Shown: piece after piece, positions 9,281 through 18,962 of the stretch
Position numbering within the stretch: the stretch's first letter is position 1
How the letters are laid out: each line of letters starts with the position of its first letter
Assembly: GCA_944390965.1 (NCBI GenBank)
Contig: CALXRW010000006.1
Location: 1-61,608, forward strand
Source of the DNA: an uncultured Clostridia bacterium
GTDB taxonomy: Bacteria; Bacillota; Clostridia; TANB77; CAG-508
DNA length: 61,608 bases
Direction of reading: 5' to 3'
Program-made: the position numbers and the translations under genes
Notes under the pieces: generated by a model
What the model was told of the DNA's origin: nothing
The model's input: the letters and a program-made list of their open reading frames with translations, nothing else
The model's database searches: none

Positions 9281-9310
9281 AATACATTCCTTTCTTTTGA
9301 TAATTAAATT

Positions 9311-9955
9311 TTAATCTTTTGCAATAGTAACAACTAAAATTTCTTTTGCACCTGCCTGTTTTAACATTTTACTGCATTCATTTGCTGTAGCACCTGTTGT
9401 ATAAATATCATCTAATAAAACTATTTTTTTATCTTTTATTTTTTGCTGATTTATTACATTATATGCGTTTTTTATATTATTCTTTCTCTGCTTCTTGTTT
9501 AAAGAACTCTGCATTTTTGTGTCTTTTATTTTTTGTAAACTTTTTCCATCATATATTAAATTTTGATAAGCTTTTGCTATTTCCTTTGCTATTAATGCAG
9601 TTTGATTATATCCTCTTAATTTTTCTTTTTTACTATACATAGGAACTGGAATTATTATATCATATTTTTCCAAAAGTCTACTCATTTTTTCATGATTTTG
9701 TAAAATTTTTGCAAAAAAAGTAGATAAATAGCTTTTGCCTTGAAACTTATACTGTATTAACTTTTCTCTTATAATCCCCTCATAAGGAAATAAATAAAAA
9801 TGCTTTTCAAAATGAGTATGTGGATAAGCATATAATCTTGCTTTTTCTAGGTTTCTTAATTTTATAGCACATTTAGGACATAATTCCTTTTGATCAATTT
9901 TTCCACAAATTCCACATACTGGTGGATATAATAAATCTAGGACTAATTTTAGCAT
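9311..9955 (-). CDS. comF: ComF family phosphoribosyltransferase-like protein
   Basis: 214-residue ComFC-type protein, needed in naturally competent bacteria for handling of incoming single-stranded DNA. An N-terminal zinc ribbon has CGICGK and CPKC. The type I phosphoribosyltransferase domain carries IIIPVPMYSKKEKLRGYNQ and the PRPP loop VLLDDIYTTGAT near residue 190. Length is normal. It lies just downstream of the recD2-like helicase gene, a neighbour that also works on single-stranded DNA, and upstream of the KAP gene. A GGAGG site precedes the ATG. Confidence 0.92.
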   Translation of the reverse strand: MLKLVLDLLYPPVCGICGKIDQKELCPKCAIKLRNLEKARLYAYPHTHFEKHFYLFPYEGIIREKLIQYKFQGKSYLSTFFAKILQNHEKMSRLLEKYDIIIPVPMYSKKEKLRGYNQTALIAKEIAKAYQNLIYDGKSLQKIKDTKMQSSLNKKQRKNNIKNAYNVINQQKIKDKKIVLLDDIYTTGATANECSKMLKQAGAKEILVVTIAKD

Positions 9956-9984
9956 ATTTCCTCCTAAAATAAGCCCCCCATTTT

Positions 9985-12244
9985 TTATTCTAATGTTTTT
10001 AATTTATATTGTAATCCAGTGTTTCTAACCTTGCTATCAGCATTTTGTACCATAAAATCAATAATCTTATCTGAACCAATTACAATTAACAATTTTTTGG
10101 CACGTGTTAGTGCAGTATATAATAAATTTCTCGTTAACAGCATAGGTGATGATGCTGGAATTGGCAAAATTACTACATCAAATTCACTTCCGTTGTGATT
10201 TATGTATTGTAATACTATAAGCATGTTCTAATTGTTCTAGTTCTGCATATGTATACCATGCTTCTTTTTCATCATCAAATTCTACTTTTACTTGCTTATT
10301 TTCATCATCTATTTTTTTAATATAACCAAGCTCTCCATTAAATACTCCGCTTCCTGTTTCTTCTTGTTTCTCCCAGTATATATCATAATTATTTTTTACC
10401 TGCATTACTCTATCGTCTTCACGAAAAATAATGTCTCCATATTTCTTTTCTTTTTTACCATTGTTTTGAGGATTTAAAACCTCTTGTAATCTCTTATTTA
10501 ATTCTTTTGTTCCTAACATCCCTTTTTTAGTAGGTGTTAAGATTTGAATATTTTTAAAGAAATCATATTCTCCATAATTTTTTAATCTACCATTGGATAA
10601 AGAAATGACTTGATTTAATATCCTTTCTGGATTTGATTCTTTAATATAGAAAAAATCTTTTTTCTGCTTTTCTTCTTTTTTCGTAAAGCTTTTCCCGTTA
10701 TTAACATTATGTGCTGTTACAATAATATCACTCTGGGCTGCTTGTCTAAAAATTTTATTTAACTGAATGGTTTTAATTTTCTCTGATTCAATTAAATCTT
10801 TCAATACACTGCCAGGTCCCACAGAAGGTAATTGATTGCTATCTCCAACAAATACCACCTTAGTACCTAAAAATATACCTTTCATTATGTAATTCATAAT
10901 AAAAATATCTACCATAGACATCTCATCTATAATAATAACATCTGCATTTACTGGACTTACATCATAATCTACAGTTTCTAGTTGACTTTCTTCTTGTAGT
11001 TTTCCAATTTCCAATAAACGATGAATCGTTTTTGCCTCTACTCCTGTTTGTTCTGTCATTCTCTTGGCCGCTCTACCTGTTGGAGCACACAATACTACTT
11101 TCATTCCTTTTTGCTGATAGAGTTCTATCATATTTTTTATAATTGTTGTTTTTCCAGTTCCTGGTCCTCCGGTAATAATACATACATTATCACTATTTAC
11201 TAAATGAATTGCTTCTTTTTGTTCATCTGATAATTCTATTTTAAATTCTTTTTCTTGTTTTTTTAATTCCATATCAATATTTTTTATTTGTTTGGTATTT
11301 TTGCAGTGTTGTAGTTGTAGAATTTTTTCAGCTACATTCTTTTCAGCTTTATAAAATGGATACAAATATATCCATTCAACATCATCTCTTTGTTCTACAA
11401 CAATTTCCTTTTTTACTTTCAAATCGATGATTTTATCTTCTATTTCCTCTTTAGTTACATGGATTAATTCCATAACAAATTGCATTAGATTTTCTTTTAT
11501 GACACAAGTATGCCCATTGTAAGTGATTAAGATTAGTGCATATTTTATGGCACTTTCAATTCGTTTTGGATGATTGTTTTCAATACCTAAGCCCATTGCT
11601 ATTTTATCAATTTGTTTGAAATCTACCCCATAGGCAATGTCTAATAAAATATATGGGTTTTTTTCAATTTCTTCAATCGCATTTTTTCCTAATTTATCAT
11701 ACACTTTTTTACTGTTAGAGCTACTAACACCAAATCTTTCTAGAAATCCTACAATTTGCCATAATTCCCATTTTTCATTAAATTCTATCGCCATTTCTGT
11801 TGCTTTTTTCTTAGATATCCCTTTTATCGTAGAAAGTTTTTCTGGATGTAGTTTAAAAATGGATATAGTTTCCTCCCCAAATGTTTCAATAATTTTATGT
11901 GCCGTAGATGCTCCAATTCCTTTTACAATTCCACTTGCTAGATACTTTTCTAATCCTTCTAAAGTTTCTGGCAAAATTTTTTCAAATGTATCTATTTTAA
12001 ATTGTTCTCCATATTCTTGATGTGTTACATATTTTCCTACTAATTTTACAGTATCTCCTGAATGCATAAAAGGCAAATAGCCTACTGCAGTTATCACTTC
12101 ATCTTCTTCTGTTTGTAGTGTACATATTGTATAACCATTTATTTCGTTTTGAAAAATGATATCTTCTATTTGTCCTTTTATTTCCAATGGTATGTCCTCT
12201 TTTCTTTTTTGTTTAAGTCTATCAAAATAATTCTCATTTTGCAA
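9985..12244 (-). CDS. recD2: RecD2-like SF1B DNA helicase, interrupted by a +1 frameshift at CGG
   Basis: ATP-dependent 5'-3' helicase of the RecD2/YrrC family. The N-terminal part has helix-hairpin-helix repeats (about residues 95-185). Helicase motifs follow: GGPGTGKTT, DEMSMVD, GDSNQLPSVGPGS and NKIFRQ. The first frame ends with ITIHKSQRK and stop. The expected motif, HKSQGSEFDVV, continues in the +1 frame from 10191 to 9985 as GSEFDVVILP...LYTALTRAKKLLIV. The junction reads CAA CGG AAG TGA; skipping the C at 10192 gives CAA GGA AGT GAA. Joined, the protein is about 750 residues, normal for RecD2. It is either a programmed frameshift, a recent mutation or an assembly error (see findings). 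Confidence 0.88.
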
Positions 12245-12252
12245 GTAGTATT

Positions 12253-12609
12253 TTAGAGTTCTTTTTCTTCTTTTTCAATCATTTCTTTGCATTCTTTCCA
12301 GTCCATTAATTGTATATTTCCATATTCTTGTTTTAACTTTGAAATGATGGTTTTTGTCTCATCTGTAGAACCTAAATCAACGATTGCAATTTCTCTCATA
12401 TCTTTTCCATTTTCACAAATATTTCGAAATAATATTGGTCTTAAAATACCTTCTGCTCTTTCTCCAATATTTTTTACAGCAATGATAAAATGCATTCCTT
12501 TTGTTTTGGCAGGATGATATGTAAAATGAAAACTAATCGTTTTTATAATTTCTATTAGTCCATAAATAGCTAATGTCCATAAGATTCCATTTAATATAAA
12601 ATCTTCCAT
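12253..12609 (-). CDS. Small membrane-anchored protein with a GT-A-like fragment
   Basis: 118 residues. A hydrophobic N-terminal segment (about 8-26) suggests a membrane anchor. The rest resembles the first half of a GT2 domain: a beta-strand FIIAVKNIGER, then IAIVDLGSTDETKTIISKLKQ, which matches the nucleotide-binding DXSXD region of glycosyltransferases. The catalytic DXD and later parts are absent, so enzymatic activity is doubtful. It starts the recD2-comF-KAP gene string, with only 8 bases between its stop and the recD2 start. Function unknown. Confidence 0.75.
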   Translation of the reverse strand: MEDFILNGILWTLAIYGLIEIIKTISFHFTYHPAKTKGMHFIIAVKNIGERAEGILRPILFRNICENGKDMREIAIVDLGSTDETKTIISKLKQEYGNIQLMDWKECKEMIEKEEKEL

Positions 12610-12734
12610 TTTGTGCCTCCTATGGATATTATATTGTCTTTTTTAATTTTTGTGCTTTTCCTATATTACCTCCATAGTTTTTCTTTTCCATAAATTTATT
12701 CTTTTCATATTATATATAAAAATATCCACATTTC

Positions 12735-12780
12735 GACATATCTGTCATACATTTTAAAAGCTATCAATGACATAATTGTC
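12735..12780 (+). promoter_or_regulatory. Two GACA-N4-TGTC dyads upstream of an XRE regulator
   Basis: GACATATCTGTC (12735-12746) and GACATAATTGTC (12769-12780) are perfect dyads 34 bp apart centre to centre. They end seven to thirteen bases before the start of the XRE-type gene. They look like autoregulatory operators. Binding is inferred only. Confidence 0.55.
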
Positions 12781-12792
12781 TTGGTGATGAAT

Positions 12793-12995
12793 ATGATAAA
12801 AGAAAATCGAATTAAAAAAATATCACCCAAGAAGAATTAGCAGAAAGGGTAGATATTAGTTGGAGGCAATTGCAAAGGATTGAAAAAGATGAAGATAAGA
12901 CTAGAGTAGAAACCTTAAAAAAAATTGTTCATGCTTTAGATATTCCCGACGAGGAAATTCTTCATTATATTAAAAGAAAAAAACAGAGGAAATAA
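12793..12995 (+). pseudogene. XRE-family helix-turn-helix regulator, frameshifted at a poly-A tract
   Basis: A small Cro/CI-type DNA-binding protein. The first frame reads MIKENRIKK and then stops at 12840. After a one-base shift at the seven-A run (12814-12820), the other frame reads ITQEELAERVDISWRQLQRI followed by EKDEDKTRVETLKKIVHALD, a clear helix-turn-helix domain, and ends at 12995. The downstream frame has a stop just before the A run and no start codon of its own, so the shift is needed. With eight As the gene would be intact at about 68 residues. It may be a pseudogene, a phase-variable gene or a sequencing error. One of few plus-strand genes in this half of the window. Confidence 0.75.
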
Positions 12996-13011
12996 AATAG
13001 ATTAAATTGGA

Positions 13012-13045
13012 GAACAGAGCTTTTGTTAAAAAAGCTCTGTTCCTC
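13012..13045. terminator. Terminator between the XRE gene and metK
   Basis: GAACAGAGCTTTT pairs with AAAAAGCTCTGTTC. The hairpin lies between two convergent genes and may serve both. T tracts outside the stem are weak. Confidence 0.6.
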
Positions 13046-13054
13046 TATCCGTCT

Positions 13055-14167
13055 TTAATCTATTTTTATTATTTTTTCCCATGGTAAGTCCATTTTTCCA
13101 AAGTGTCCATAATTCGTTGTTTTATGAAAAAATGGCTTTTTTAAGTCTAAATAATCAATCATTCCACTAGGTGTTAAGTCAAATTTTTCTTGAATTTTCT
13201 GAACAATTTTTTCTTCTGGTATGGTATTGGTTCCAAAAGTTTCCACATAAATGGAAATAGGCTTTTGCATACCAATTCCATAGGCTAATTGGATTTCGCA
13301 TTTTTCTGCAAAACCATTTGCTACAATATTTTTCGCAATATGTCTTGCCATATATGTAGCTGATCTATCTACTTTTGTACCATCTTTTCCTGAAAAAGCT
13401 CCACCTCCGTGTCTGCTATATCCTCCATATGTATCTACAATAATTTTTCTTCCTGTTAATCCTGTATCTCCTAATGGTCCACCTATTACAAATCTACCTG
13501 TTGGATTTACAAAATATTTTGTTTTGTCATCAATATACTTTTCTTCAATAACTCTATCAATTACTTTTTCTCTAATATCTTTTTTCATTTTTTCTAAACT
13601 AGACTCTTCTAGATGTTGAGTCGATATTAATATTGTATCAATCCTTTTGGGTTTATCATTTTCGTACTCTACCGTTACTTGTGTTTTACCATCTGGTCTT
13701 AAATACGGTATTTCTCCATTTTTTCGTACTTCTGTTAATTTCTTTGCTAATTTGTGAGCCATCATAATAGCAAATGGCATGTATTCAGCAGTTTCATTTG
13801 AAGCATATCCAAACATCATTCCTTGATCTCCAGCACCACCAATATCAACTCCCATAGCAATATCACTACTTTGTTTTACGATGTTGCCTTCTATTTTACA
13901 AGTTCTATAATCCATATCTGTTTTATCATTGTCATATCCAATTTCTTTGATTCTGTTCCTAGCAATTTCTTCTACGTTAATTTTTGCATTTGTTGTAATT
14001 TGACCAGCAATTGTAATGGTATCTTTAGCTGCAAAGGTTTCCACTGCTACCCTAGAATTTTCATCTTGTTCTAAACATGCATCTAATATACAATCTGATA
14101 TGCTATCACATAATTTATCTGGATGTCCTTCTGTGACACTTTCACTGGTAAATAAGTAATTTTTCAT
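13055..14167 (-). CDS. metK: S-adenosylmethionine synthetase
   Basis: Makes S-adenosylmethionine from methionine and ATP. At 370 residues it is slightly shorter than the ~395 usual, lacking some loop sequence. Signatures: [16 protein letters not shown] (ATP and metal site), [13 protein letters not shown] (substrate loop), and the P-loop-like [19 protein letters not shown]. No SAM riboswitch of S-box type is recognisable upstream; instead there is a large palindromic element at 14263-14469. The start has an AGGAGG-type site. Confidence 0.96.
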   Translation of the reverse strand: MKNYLFTSESVTEGHPDKLCDSISDCILDACLEQDENSRVAVETFAAKDTITIAGQITTNAKINVEEIARNRIKEIGYDNDKTDMDYRTCKIEGNIVKQSSDIAMGVDIGGAGDQGMMFGYASNETAEYMPFAIMMAHKLAKKLTEVRKNGEIPYLRPDGKTQVTVEYENDKPKRIDTILISTQHLEESSLEKMKKDIREKVIDRVIEEKYIDDKTKYFVNPTGRFVIGGPLGDTGLTGRKIIVDTYGGYSRHGGGAFSGKDGTKVDRSATYMARHIAKNIVANGFAEKCEIQLAYGIGMQKPISIYVETFGTNTIPEEKIVQKIQEKFDLTPSGMIDYLDLKKPFFHKTTNYGHFGKMDLPWEKIIKID

Positions 14168-14262
14168 TTATTTTTCCTCCTAGTATTTCATTTTTGTGGC
14201 ATATTCATTTTAGCATATTTTTTAAAATTGTCAATGGAACGAAAATTATTACAGGCAAAGAT

Positions 14263-14469
14263 AGACAGAGAGACGGCGATGTCATTAAGTTAAGGAAAAA
14301 CTTTTTATTTTGAAAGTAACCATATATAACTATATTTTAGAGCAAAAGCGTAAGCAACCTACTGCTGCCGGATTACCCCTTGAACCTTGAGAGTTTTGCG
14401 GATAAAATATAGGTATATATGGTTGATTTTCAATTTCCTTAACTTAATGACATCGCCGTCTCTCTGTCT
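14263..14469. repeat. Large nested palindrome carrying repeat R6, copy B (MITE-like)
   Basis: Outer arms at 14263-14296 and 14436-14469 are perfectly complementary over 34 bp (left end AGACAGAGAGACGG). Inside, 14318-14338 pairs with 14404-14424 over 21 bp with one mismatch. The loop holds the same core as 1701-1815 (CTGCCGGATTAC, CCTTGAACCTTGAGAG). The structure could be a miniature inverted-repeat element that captured or flanks a structured RNA. It lies about 95 bp upstream of metK. There is no coding sequence in it. Confidence 0.75.
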
Positions 14470-14475
14470 GTTATT

Positions 14476-14638
14476 TTATTGTATAGGAAAAATCGACTCT
14501 TCCTTTGATATTTCAGTATTTTTAGCGATTTTTCCGTATACAACAAGGTTAGGCTACCTATATTTGCCCGAGCTTTAGCTCGTGGCATGTATTTTGCACT
14601 TGCTTCAGAGACCTAGCTTAGCAAAATGCCTTTCTTAT
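14476..14638. repeat. Repeat family R3 (163 bp), copy 1
   Basis: Nearly identical to 54038-54200. On the plus strand it starts TTATTGTATAGGAAAAATC and ends GCAAAATGCCTTTCTTAT. It contains a CGAGCTTTAGCTCG hairpin, a GTATAGGAAAAATCG / CGATTTTTCCGTATAC long-range stem, and GCAAAATGCC near the end. The terminal TTA provides the TAA stop of the GNAT gene. Confidence 0.85.
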
Positions 14639-15225
14639 ATATATGCTACCATTCTTCTTGTTTTTTCGTTTTCTACTTGGAAGCCAACAGTTTCATAAAA
14701 TTTTACAAGTTTATCATTATTGGCAAGTAATGATAGTTTCTTATATCCTTTTTGTTTGGCAATTTTATTTGCTTCTTTTATCATAATTTTTGAATATCCA
14801 TGTTTTCTGAATTCTGGTTTTATTGCTAAGTTTGCAATATAAAATTCGTCTTCTAAACATTCTTCTAAAAACCAGTTTTCTAAAATGTACCACATAAATT
14901 TTATTTTGTTGATAATAGATTTTTGCATTGCAATTACTGCACTTTCACTTTTAGATGTTAACATATCAATGTCTTTTCCTTCTAGAAATAGAAGAATTCC
15001 AACTAATTGATTATCCTTTCTAGCTACCAATATATTATCTAATGAGAATCTATTTTCTTTAATTCTCAATAGATGATTTAATGTAGCTTTCATTTCTTCT
15101 TCTGTTCCACATCCCCATTCATCTTCTGGATATGGTTCTGTAATATAAAGTAATTCAATGATGTCTTTAATGTCTTTTTCTTTTGCTGTATCTAATTTTA
15201 AGTCCCTCGCCGAGGCACTTTTCAT
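14635..15225 (-). CDS. GNAT-family N-acetyltransferase
   Basis: 196-residue acetyl-CoA-dependent acyltransferase of unknown substrate. The acetyl-CoA-binding motif A is IANLAIKPEFRKHGYSKIMI (near residues 128-147), followed by the motif B region KKLSLLANNDKLVKFYETVGF. An N-terminal half with a CGTEEEMKATLNHLL stretch is less typical. The stop codon lies in the terminal bases of repeat R3, exactly as for era at 54197. The gene follows the alpha operon terminator and has a possible TATAAT box upstream near 15315. Confidence 0.85.
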   Translation of the reverse strand: MKSASARDLKLDTAKEKDIKDIIELLYITEPYPEDEWGCGTEEEMKATLNHLLRIKENRFSLDNILVARKDNQLVGILLFLEGKDIDMLTSKSESAVIAMQKSIINKIKFMWYILENWFLEECLEDEFYIANLAIKPEFRKHGYSKIMIKEANKIAKQKGYKKLSLLANNDKLVKFYETVGFQVENEKTRRMVAYI

Positions 15226-15362
15226 AAGTAAAACTCCCTTCTTTTCTTCTAAAAAATGTTTTACATTTTTTCGTTTAGATTTGTAAAGTAATACATTTAC
15301 TTTACATTTTTATTATATCATATTTTTATCTAAAACAAAAGTGGAGATTTTGCAAGTATTTA

Positions 15363-15420
15363 AGAGAAAAACAAAGGAAATGAGAGCAAATCTTTTTTTC
15401 TTTTATTGCTCTCATTCCCT
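15363..15420 (-). terminator. Terminator of the ribosomal alpha operon
   Basis: GGAAATGAGAGCAA (15376-15389) pairs with TTGCTCTCATTCC (15406-15418). On the minus strand the hairpin is followed by TTTGTTTTT, ~55 bases after rplQ. It ends the ~17-kb rpsJ-to-rplQ unit. Confidence 0.85.
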
Positions 15421-15474
15421 TTTTATGGTAATTCAAGATTATTTCTCGAATTTTCTCAGTCAGTATTTAGTTAC

Positions 15475-15999
15475 CTATATTAATTCTAGTATTACAGTTT
15501 CAGATGCATCTCCACGCCTTTGTCCTAGTTTTAGAATTCTGGTATATCCCCCTACTCTATCTGTATATTTTGGTGCAATTTCATTAAATAATTTTGCTGG
15601 GATATCAATATTTTTTCCATTTGCATCTTTTACTTTATTTGTTTTTCTCATAATTTTTCTTCTTGCATTTAATCTTGATGGCATATCTTTTTGTCTTTTT
15701 TCAGTTGTTTCTTCTTTCACAACTTTTAAATATTCTTTACCATTCTTGCTTTTTACTTTTTCTACTTCTTTATTTCCCTTGCTATCTAGTTTTGCTTTTA
15801 CTACTTTTACATCTACCATTTCATAGTTGTCTTTTTCCTTTATTGCTAGTGCAATTAAGCTATCAGCAATTGCTTTTGTTTCTTTTGCTCTACTTTCTGT
15901 TGTCTCAATTTTACCAGAAACAAATAGACTTGTAACTTGATTTTTTAGAACAGCTAGTCTATGGTCAGTTGTCATTCCTAATTTTCTATTCTTAGCCAC
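15475..15999 (-). CDS. rplQ: 50S ribosomal protein L17, with an internal insertion
   Basis: Large-subunit protein near the exit tunnel and the last gene of the operon. The N-terminus AKNRKLGMTTDHRLAVLKN and the C-terminus GGYTRILKLGQRRGDASE are canonical. Between them lies a lysine- and glutamate-rich insertion of about 50 residues (roughly 65-120), making 174 residues where ~115-130 is usual. I choose GTG at 15997-15999 (GTG-GCT-AAG), spaced correctly from AAAGGGTG; an upstream GTG would overlap the ribosome site. Confidence 0.93.
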   Translation of the reverse strand: MAKNRKLGMTTDHRLAVLKNQVTSLFVSGKIETTESRAKETKAIADSLIALAIKEKDNYEMVDVKVVKAKLDSKGNKEVEKVKSKNGKEYLKVVKEETTEKRQKDMPSRLNARRKIMRKTNKVKDANGKNIDIPAKLFNEIAPKYTDRVGGYTRILKLGQRRGDASETVILELI

Positions 16000-16024
16000 T
16001 TCTTTCACCCTTTCTTATATTTTT

Positions 16025-16972
16025 CTATTCTTCTTCTTGCGCAAATTCTAAACCTAATGAATGTAATTTATTAATTACTTCATCTAAGGATTTCTTTCCT
16101 AGATTTCTTACCTTCATCATATCGTCCTCTGTTTTATTAGCTAGGTCTTCAACAGTTGCAATTCCTGCTCTTTTCAAACAATTATATGATCTTACAGATA
16201 ATTCTAGCTCTTCAATTGGCATTTCTAATACTTTTTCCTTTTTAGATTCCTCTTTTTCAACCATAACTTGTGTATTCTTTGCTGTTTCAGAAAGGTCAAT
16301 GAATAATTCCAAATGTCCTGTCATTACTTTTGCTGCTAAACTAATTGCTTCGTATGGTTTTAAACTTTCATCTGTCCATACTTCAATTGTTAGTTTGTCA
16401 TAATCTACCATTTGCCCTACTCTAGTATTTTCCACAGAATAATTTACTTTTCTTACTGGTGTAAATAAAGAATCAATTGGTAGTACTCCTAATGGTTGAT
16501 TTGGTTGTTTATTTTTTTCTGCTGTATTATATCCTCTTCCCATATTAACTGTCATGTCTATTTGTAAGCTTCCGCCTTCAGAAACTGTTGCAATATGTAG
16601 GTCTTTGTTTAAAATTTCAACAGAACTATCTGTAATAATATCTGCTGCTGTAACTTCTCCCTCTCCTTTAAAGTCAATTCTGATATGTTTTTCTTCTGGA
16701 TCATGCATTTTAATACGTACACCTTTTAAGTTTACAACAATTTCTGGAACATCTTCTACTACATTTGGTATTGTAGAAAATTCATGTACTACACCTTCAA
16801 TTTTTACACTTGTGATAGCCGCTCCTGGAAGAGAAGAAAGCATAATTCTTCTTAAAGAATTTCCAATTGTCATCCCATATCCTCTTTCTAAAGGTTCACA
16901 TACAAATTTGGCATAGTTTTCTTCACTATTCATTTCTAGACATTCGATGTTAGGTTTTTCGAATTCTATCAT
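16025..16972 (-). CDS. rpoA: RNA polymerase alpha subunit
   Basis: 315 residues. The N-terminal dimerisation domain contains [20 protein letters not shown] and the C-terminal DNA-binding domain contains [18 protein letters not shown] and [12 protein letters not shown]. Complete and standard length. It sits between rpsD and rplQ, the usual alpha operon position. Confidence 0.98.
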   Translation of the reverse strand: MIEFEKPNIECLEMNSEENYAKFVCEPLERGYGMTIGNSLRRIMLSSLPGAAITSVKIEGVVHEFSTIPNVVEDVPEIVVNLKGVRIKMHDPEEKHIRIDFKGEGEVTAADIITDSSVEILNKDLHIATVSEGGSLQIDMTVNMGRGYNTAEKNKQPNQPLGVLPIDSLFTPVRKVNYSVENTRVGQMVDYDKLTIEVWTDESLKPYEAISLAAKVMTGHLELFIDLSETAKNTQVMVEKEESKKEKVLEMPIEELELSVRSYNCLKRAGIATVEDLANKTEDDMMKVRNLGKKSLDEVINKLHSLGLEFAQEEE

Positions 16973-17050
16973 TTTTACCTCCCAAACAGATATTAGAATT
17001 TAGAAGTTGGAGTTTAGAAACTCTTTTTTCTATTTTCCTCCATCTTAATT

Positions 17051-17085
17051 TTATATATAAAGTTAGATAAACTAACTTTATTATA
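17051..17085 (-). other. Hairpin in the rpsD-rpoA spacer
   Basis: ATAAAGTTAG pairs with CTAACTTTAT around a 5-base loop just past the rpsD stop. It may attenuate or stabilise the transcript. The rest of the spacer (16973-17050) carries a TTAGAATTTAGAAGTTGGAG-type degenerate repeat akin to family R5. Confidence 0.5.
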
Positions 17086-17087
17086 TT

Positions 17088-17714
17088 CTATTTAGAATAT
17101 AACTCAACAATTAAGTGTTCTTCTACTGGTATATCAACATCTTCTCTAGATGCTAATCTTACTACTTTTCCACTTAATGTTTTTTCATCTTTTTCTAACC
17201 ATTCTGGAACAGGTCTACTGCTATTTACTTCAACATTTTCTTTGATAATTTTGCTGTCTTTTCTAATTTCTCTTACTTTAATAACATCTCCTGCTTTTAC
17301 TAAGTAAGATGGAATATCTACTTTTTGTCCATTTACTTCAAAATGTCCATGTGTAATTAACATTCTTGCTTGTGCTCTAGAACTTCCATATCCTAATCTA
17401 TAAACAACATTATCAAGTCTGCTTTCTAATATTTGAAGTAAGATATCACCTGTAATTCCTTTTTTGCTAGATGCCATTTCAAAATATTTTCTAAATTGTT
17501 TTTCTCCTACTCCATAGAATGATTTGGTTTTTTGTTTTTCTCTTAATTGTGTACCATATTCTGATAATTTCTTTCTTTTTTGTCCGTTTTGACCTGGAGC
17601 ATAGTTTCTTCTTGTTATACTACATTTATCTGTATAACATCTTGAACCTTTTAAGAACAATTTTTGTCCTTCTCTACGGCAAATTCGGCATTGTTCATCT
17701 TTATATCTTGCCAT
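17088..17714 (-). CDS. rpsD: 30S ribosomal protein S4
   Basis: 208 residues with the zinc-binding N-terminal [15 protein letters not shown] and Cys-containing [10 protein letters not shown], then the S4 RNA-binding domain [20 protein letters not shown]. This is a C+ form with four cysteines. The position within the alpha operon is standard. In other bacteria S4 represses this operon by binding its leader. Confidence 0.98.
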   Translation of the reverse strand: MARYKDEQCRICRREGQKLFLKGSRCYTDKCSITRRNYAPGQNGQKRKKLSEYGTQLREKQKTKSFYGVGEKQFRKYFEMASSKKGITGDILLQILESRLDNVVYRLGYGSSRAQARMLITHGHFEVNGQKVDIPSYLVKAGDVIKVREIRKDSKIIKENVEVNSSRPVPEWLEKDEKTLSGKVVRLASREDVDIPVEEHLIVELYSK

Positions 17715-17740
17715 TATCTTTTTTCTCCTTTCTAAGATTT

Positions 17741-18142
17741 TTATACTCTTCTTCTTTTTGGTGGTCTACATCCATTGTGAGGAATTGGTGTTACATCTTT
17801 TATCATGCTAATTTCTAATCCTGCACCTTGTAGTGACCTAATTGCTGCTTCACGACCAGTTCCAGGTCCTTTTACATATACTTCTACAGCTTTTAATCCA
17901 TGTTCCATAGCTGCTTTTGCTGCTGTTTCTGCAGCTTGCCCTGCAGCAAATGGTGTGCTTTTTCTAGAACCTTTAAATCCAAGCTCTCCTGCACTTGCCC
18001 AAGAAATTACATTTCCTTGTACATCTGTAATTGTAACGATTGTATTATTAAAACTAGAATGAATATGAGCTTGACCTTTATCGATATTTTTTCTATCTCT
18101 TCTTCTAGTTGTTGTTTTCTTTGTTGCACTTTTTGTGGCCAT
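17741..18142 (-). CDS. rpsK: 30S ribosomal protein S11
   Basis: 133 residues; platform protein of the small subunit. [20 protein letters not shown] and the C-terminal [18 protein letters not shown] are canonical. The N-terminus is slightly extended and rich in Lys, Thr and Arg. Confidence 0.98.
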   Translation of the reverse strand: MATKSATKKTTTRRRDRKNIDKGQAHIHSSFNNTIVTITDVQGNVISWASAGELGFKGSRKSTPFAAGQAAETAAKAAMEHGLKAVEVYVKGPGTGREAAIRSLQGAGLEISMIKDVTPIPHNGCRPPKRRRV

Positions 18143-18190
18143 TTCTTTTTTACCTCCTTATATAATTTGGTCATTTTTATTCATTTCGGA

Positions 18191-18562
18191 TTAAACCGTT
18201 TTTTTAGATTTGCTTACTAATTTTCTAGGACCTTTTCTTGTTCTTGCATTTGTTTTTGTTCTTTGTCCTCTTACTGGTAAACCTCTTCTATGTCTAACAC
18301 CTCTATAGCATCCGATTTCTGTAAGTCTTTTAATATTTAAAGCAACTTCTCTTCTTAAGTCTCCTTCTACTTTATAGTTTTCCATTGCTTTTCTAATATT
18401 ATTTACTTCGTCGTCTGTTAAGTCTTTTACTCTAGTATCTGGGTTTACTCCTGCTTCTTTTAATATTTTTTGAGAACTTGTTAATCCTATTCCATAAATA
18501 TAAGTAAGTCCTATTTCAACTCTTTTTTCTCTAGGTAAATCTACTCCTGCAATACGAGCCAT
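18191..18562 (-). CDS. rpsM: 30S ribosomal protein S13
   Basis: 123 residues from the ATG at 18562, which has AGGAGGTG upstream and gives the standard [14 protein letters not shown] start. A longer frame from 18601 has no ribosome site. The C-terminal [20 protein letters not shown] is canonical for the head protein contacting the P-site tRNA. Confidence 0.97.
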   Translation of the reverse strand: MARIAGVDLPREKRVEIGLTYIYGIGLTSSQKILKEAGVNPDTRVKDLTDDEVNNIRKAMENYKVEGDLRREVALNIKRLTEIGCYRGVRHRRGLPVRGQRTKTNARTRKGPRKLVSKSKKTV

Positions 18563-18775
18563 ATTTTTTACACCTCCTGAAATGTTTGGAAAAATTTCCA
18601 TTTCTTTCTCTTATTTTATTGGGAAATGCCTTTATAAAGTCGGATTTTAATTCTTTATAAAGCCAATAAAAAAGGAAAAGATTTTATATTAACATAAAAT
18701 ACTTCTAATTCAGCCGCTTCAAGTATTTTATGTAAATACCTTTTCTTTCTTAGGGTTATACCCTTCTTTGTTTTC
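18563..18775 (-). promoter_or_regulatory. Structured spacer between rpmJ and rpsM
   Basis: A 213-bp gap inside the operon. GCCTTTATAAAG (18628) pairs with CTTTATAAAGCC (18653), and ACATAAAATACTT (18692) pairs with AAGTATTTTATGT (18721). Two stable hairpins therefore lie in the leader of rpsM, where alpha-operon autoregulation by S4 acts in other bacteria. The regulatory role is inferred. No gene is visible. Confidence 0.45.
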
Positions 18776-18889
18776 TTATCCTTGTCTTTGTTTGTGTTTT
18801 GGGTTTTCACAAATTACTCTAATAACACCTTTTCTTTTGATTACTTTGCATTTTTCACATATCTTTTTTACAGATGGTCTTACTTTCAT
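18776..18889 (-). CDS. rpmJ: 50S ribosomal protein L36
   Basis: 37 residues, [20 protein letters not shown] followed by [17 protein letters not shown]. The zinc-binding set C-C-C-H is complete. It lies at its usual place between infA and rpsM. Confidence 0.97.
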   Translation of the reverse strand: MKVRPSVKKICEKCKVIKRKGVIRVICENPKHKQRQG

Positions 18890-18962
18890 TTCTTTCACCT
18901 CTTTCACATGTTTGAACTAGCATTCAGTTGATTTTATGTTTTACTAGATTATTTTACATTAT

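Noticed and set aside
9985-10224. Independent 79-residue protein downstream of the helicase
   Set aside because: It begins in the middle of the helicase motif without a ribosome site and is the +1 frame continuation of recD2.
14263-14469. SAM or glycine riboswitch upstream of metK
   Set aside because: The core has CTCTCAAGG and CCGG words faintly similar to aptamer parts, but the defining conserved blocks and junctions are absent, and the same core occurs upstream of an unrelated phosphatase.
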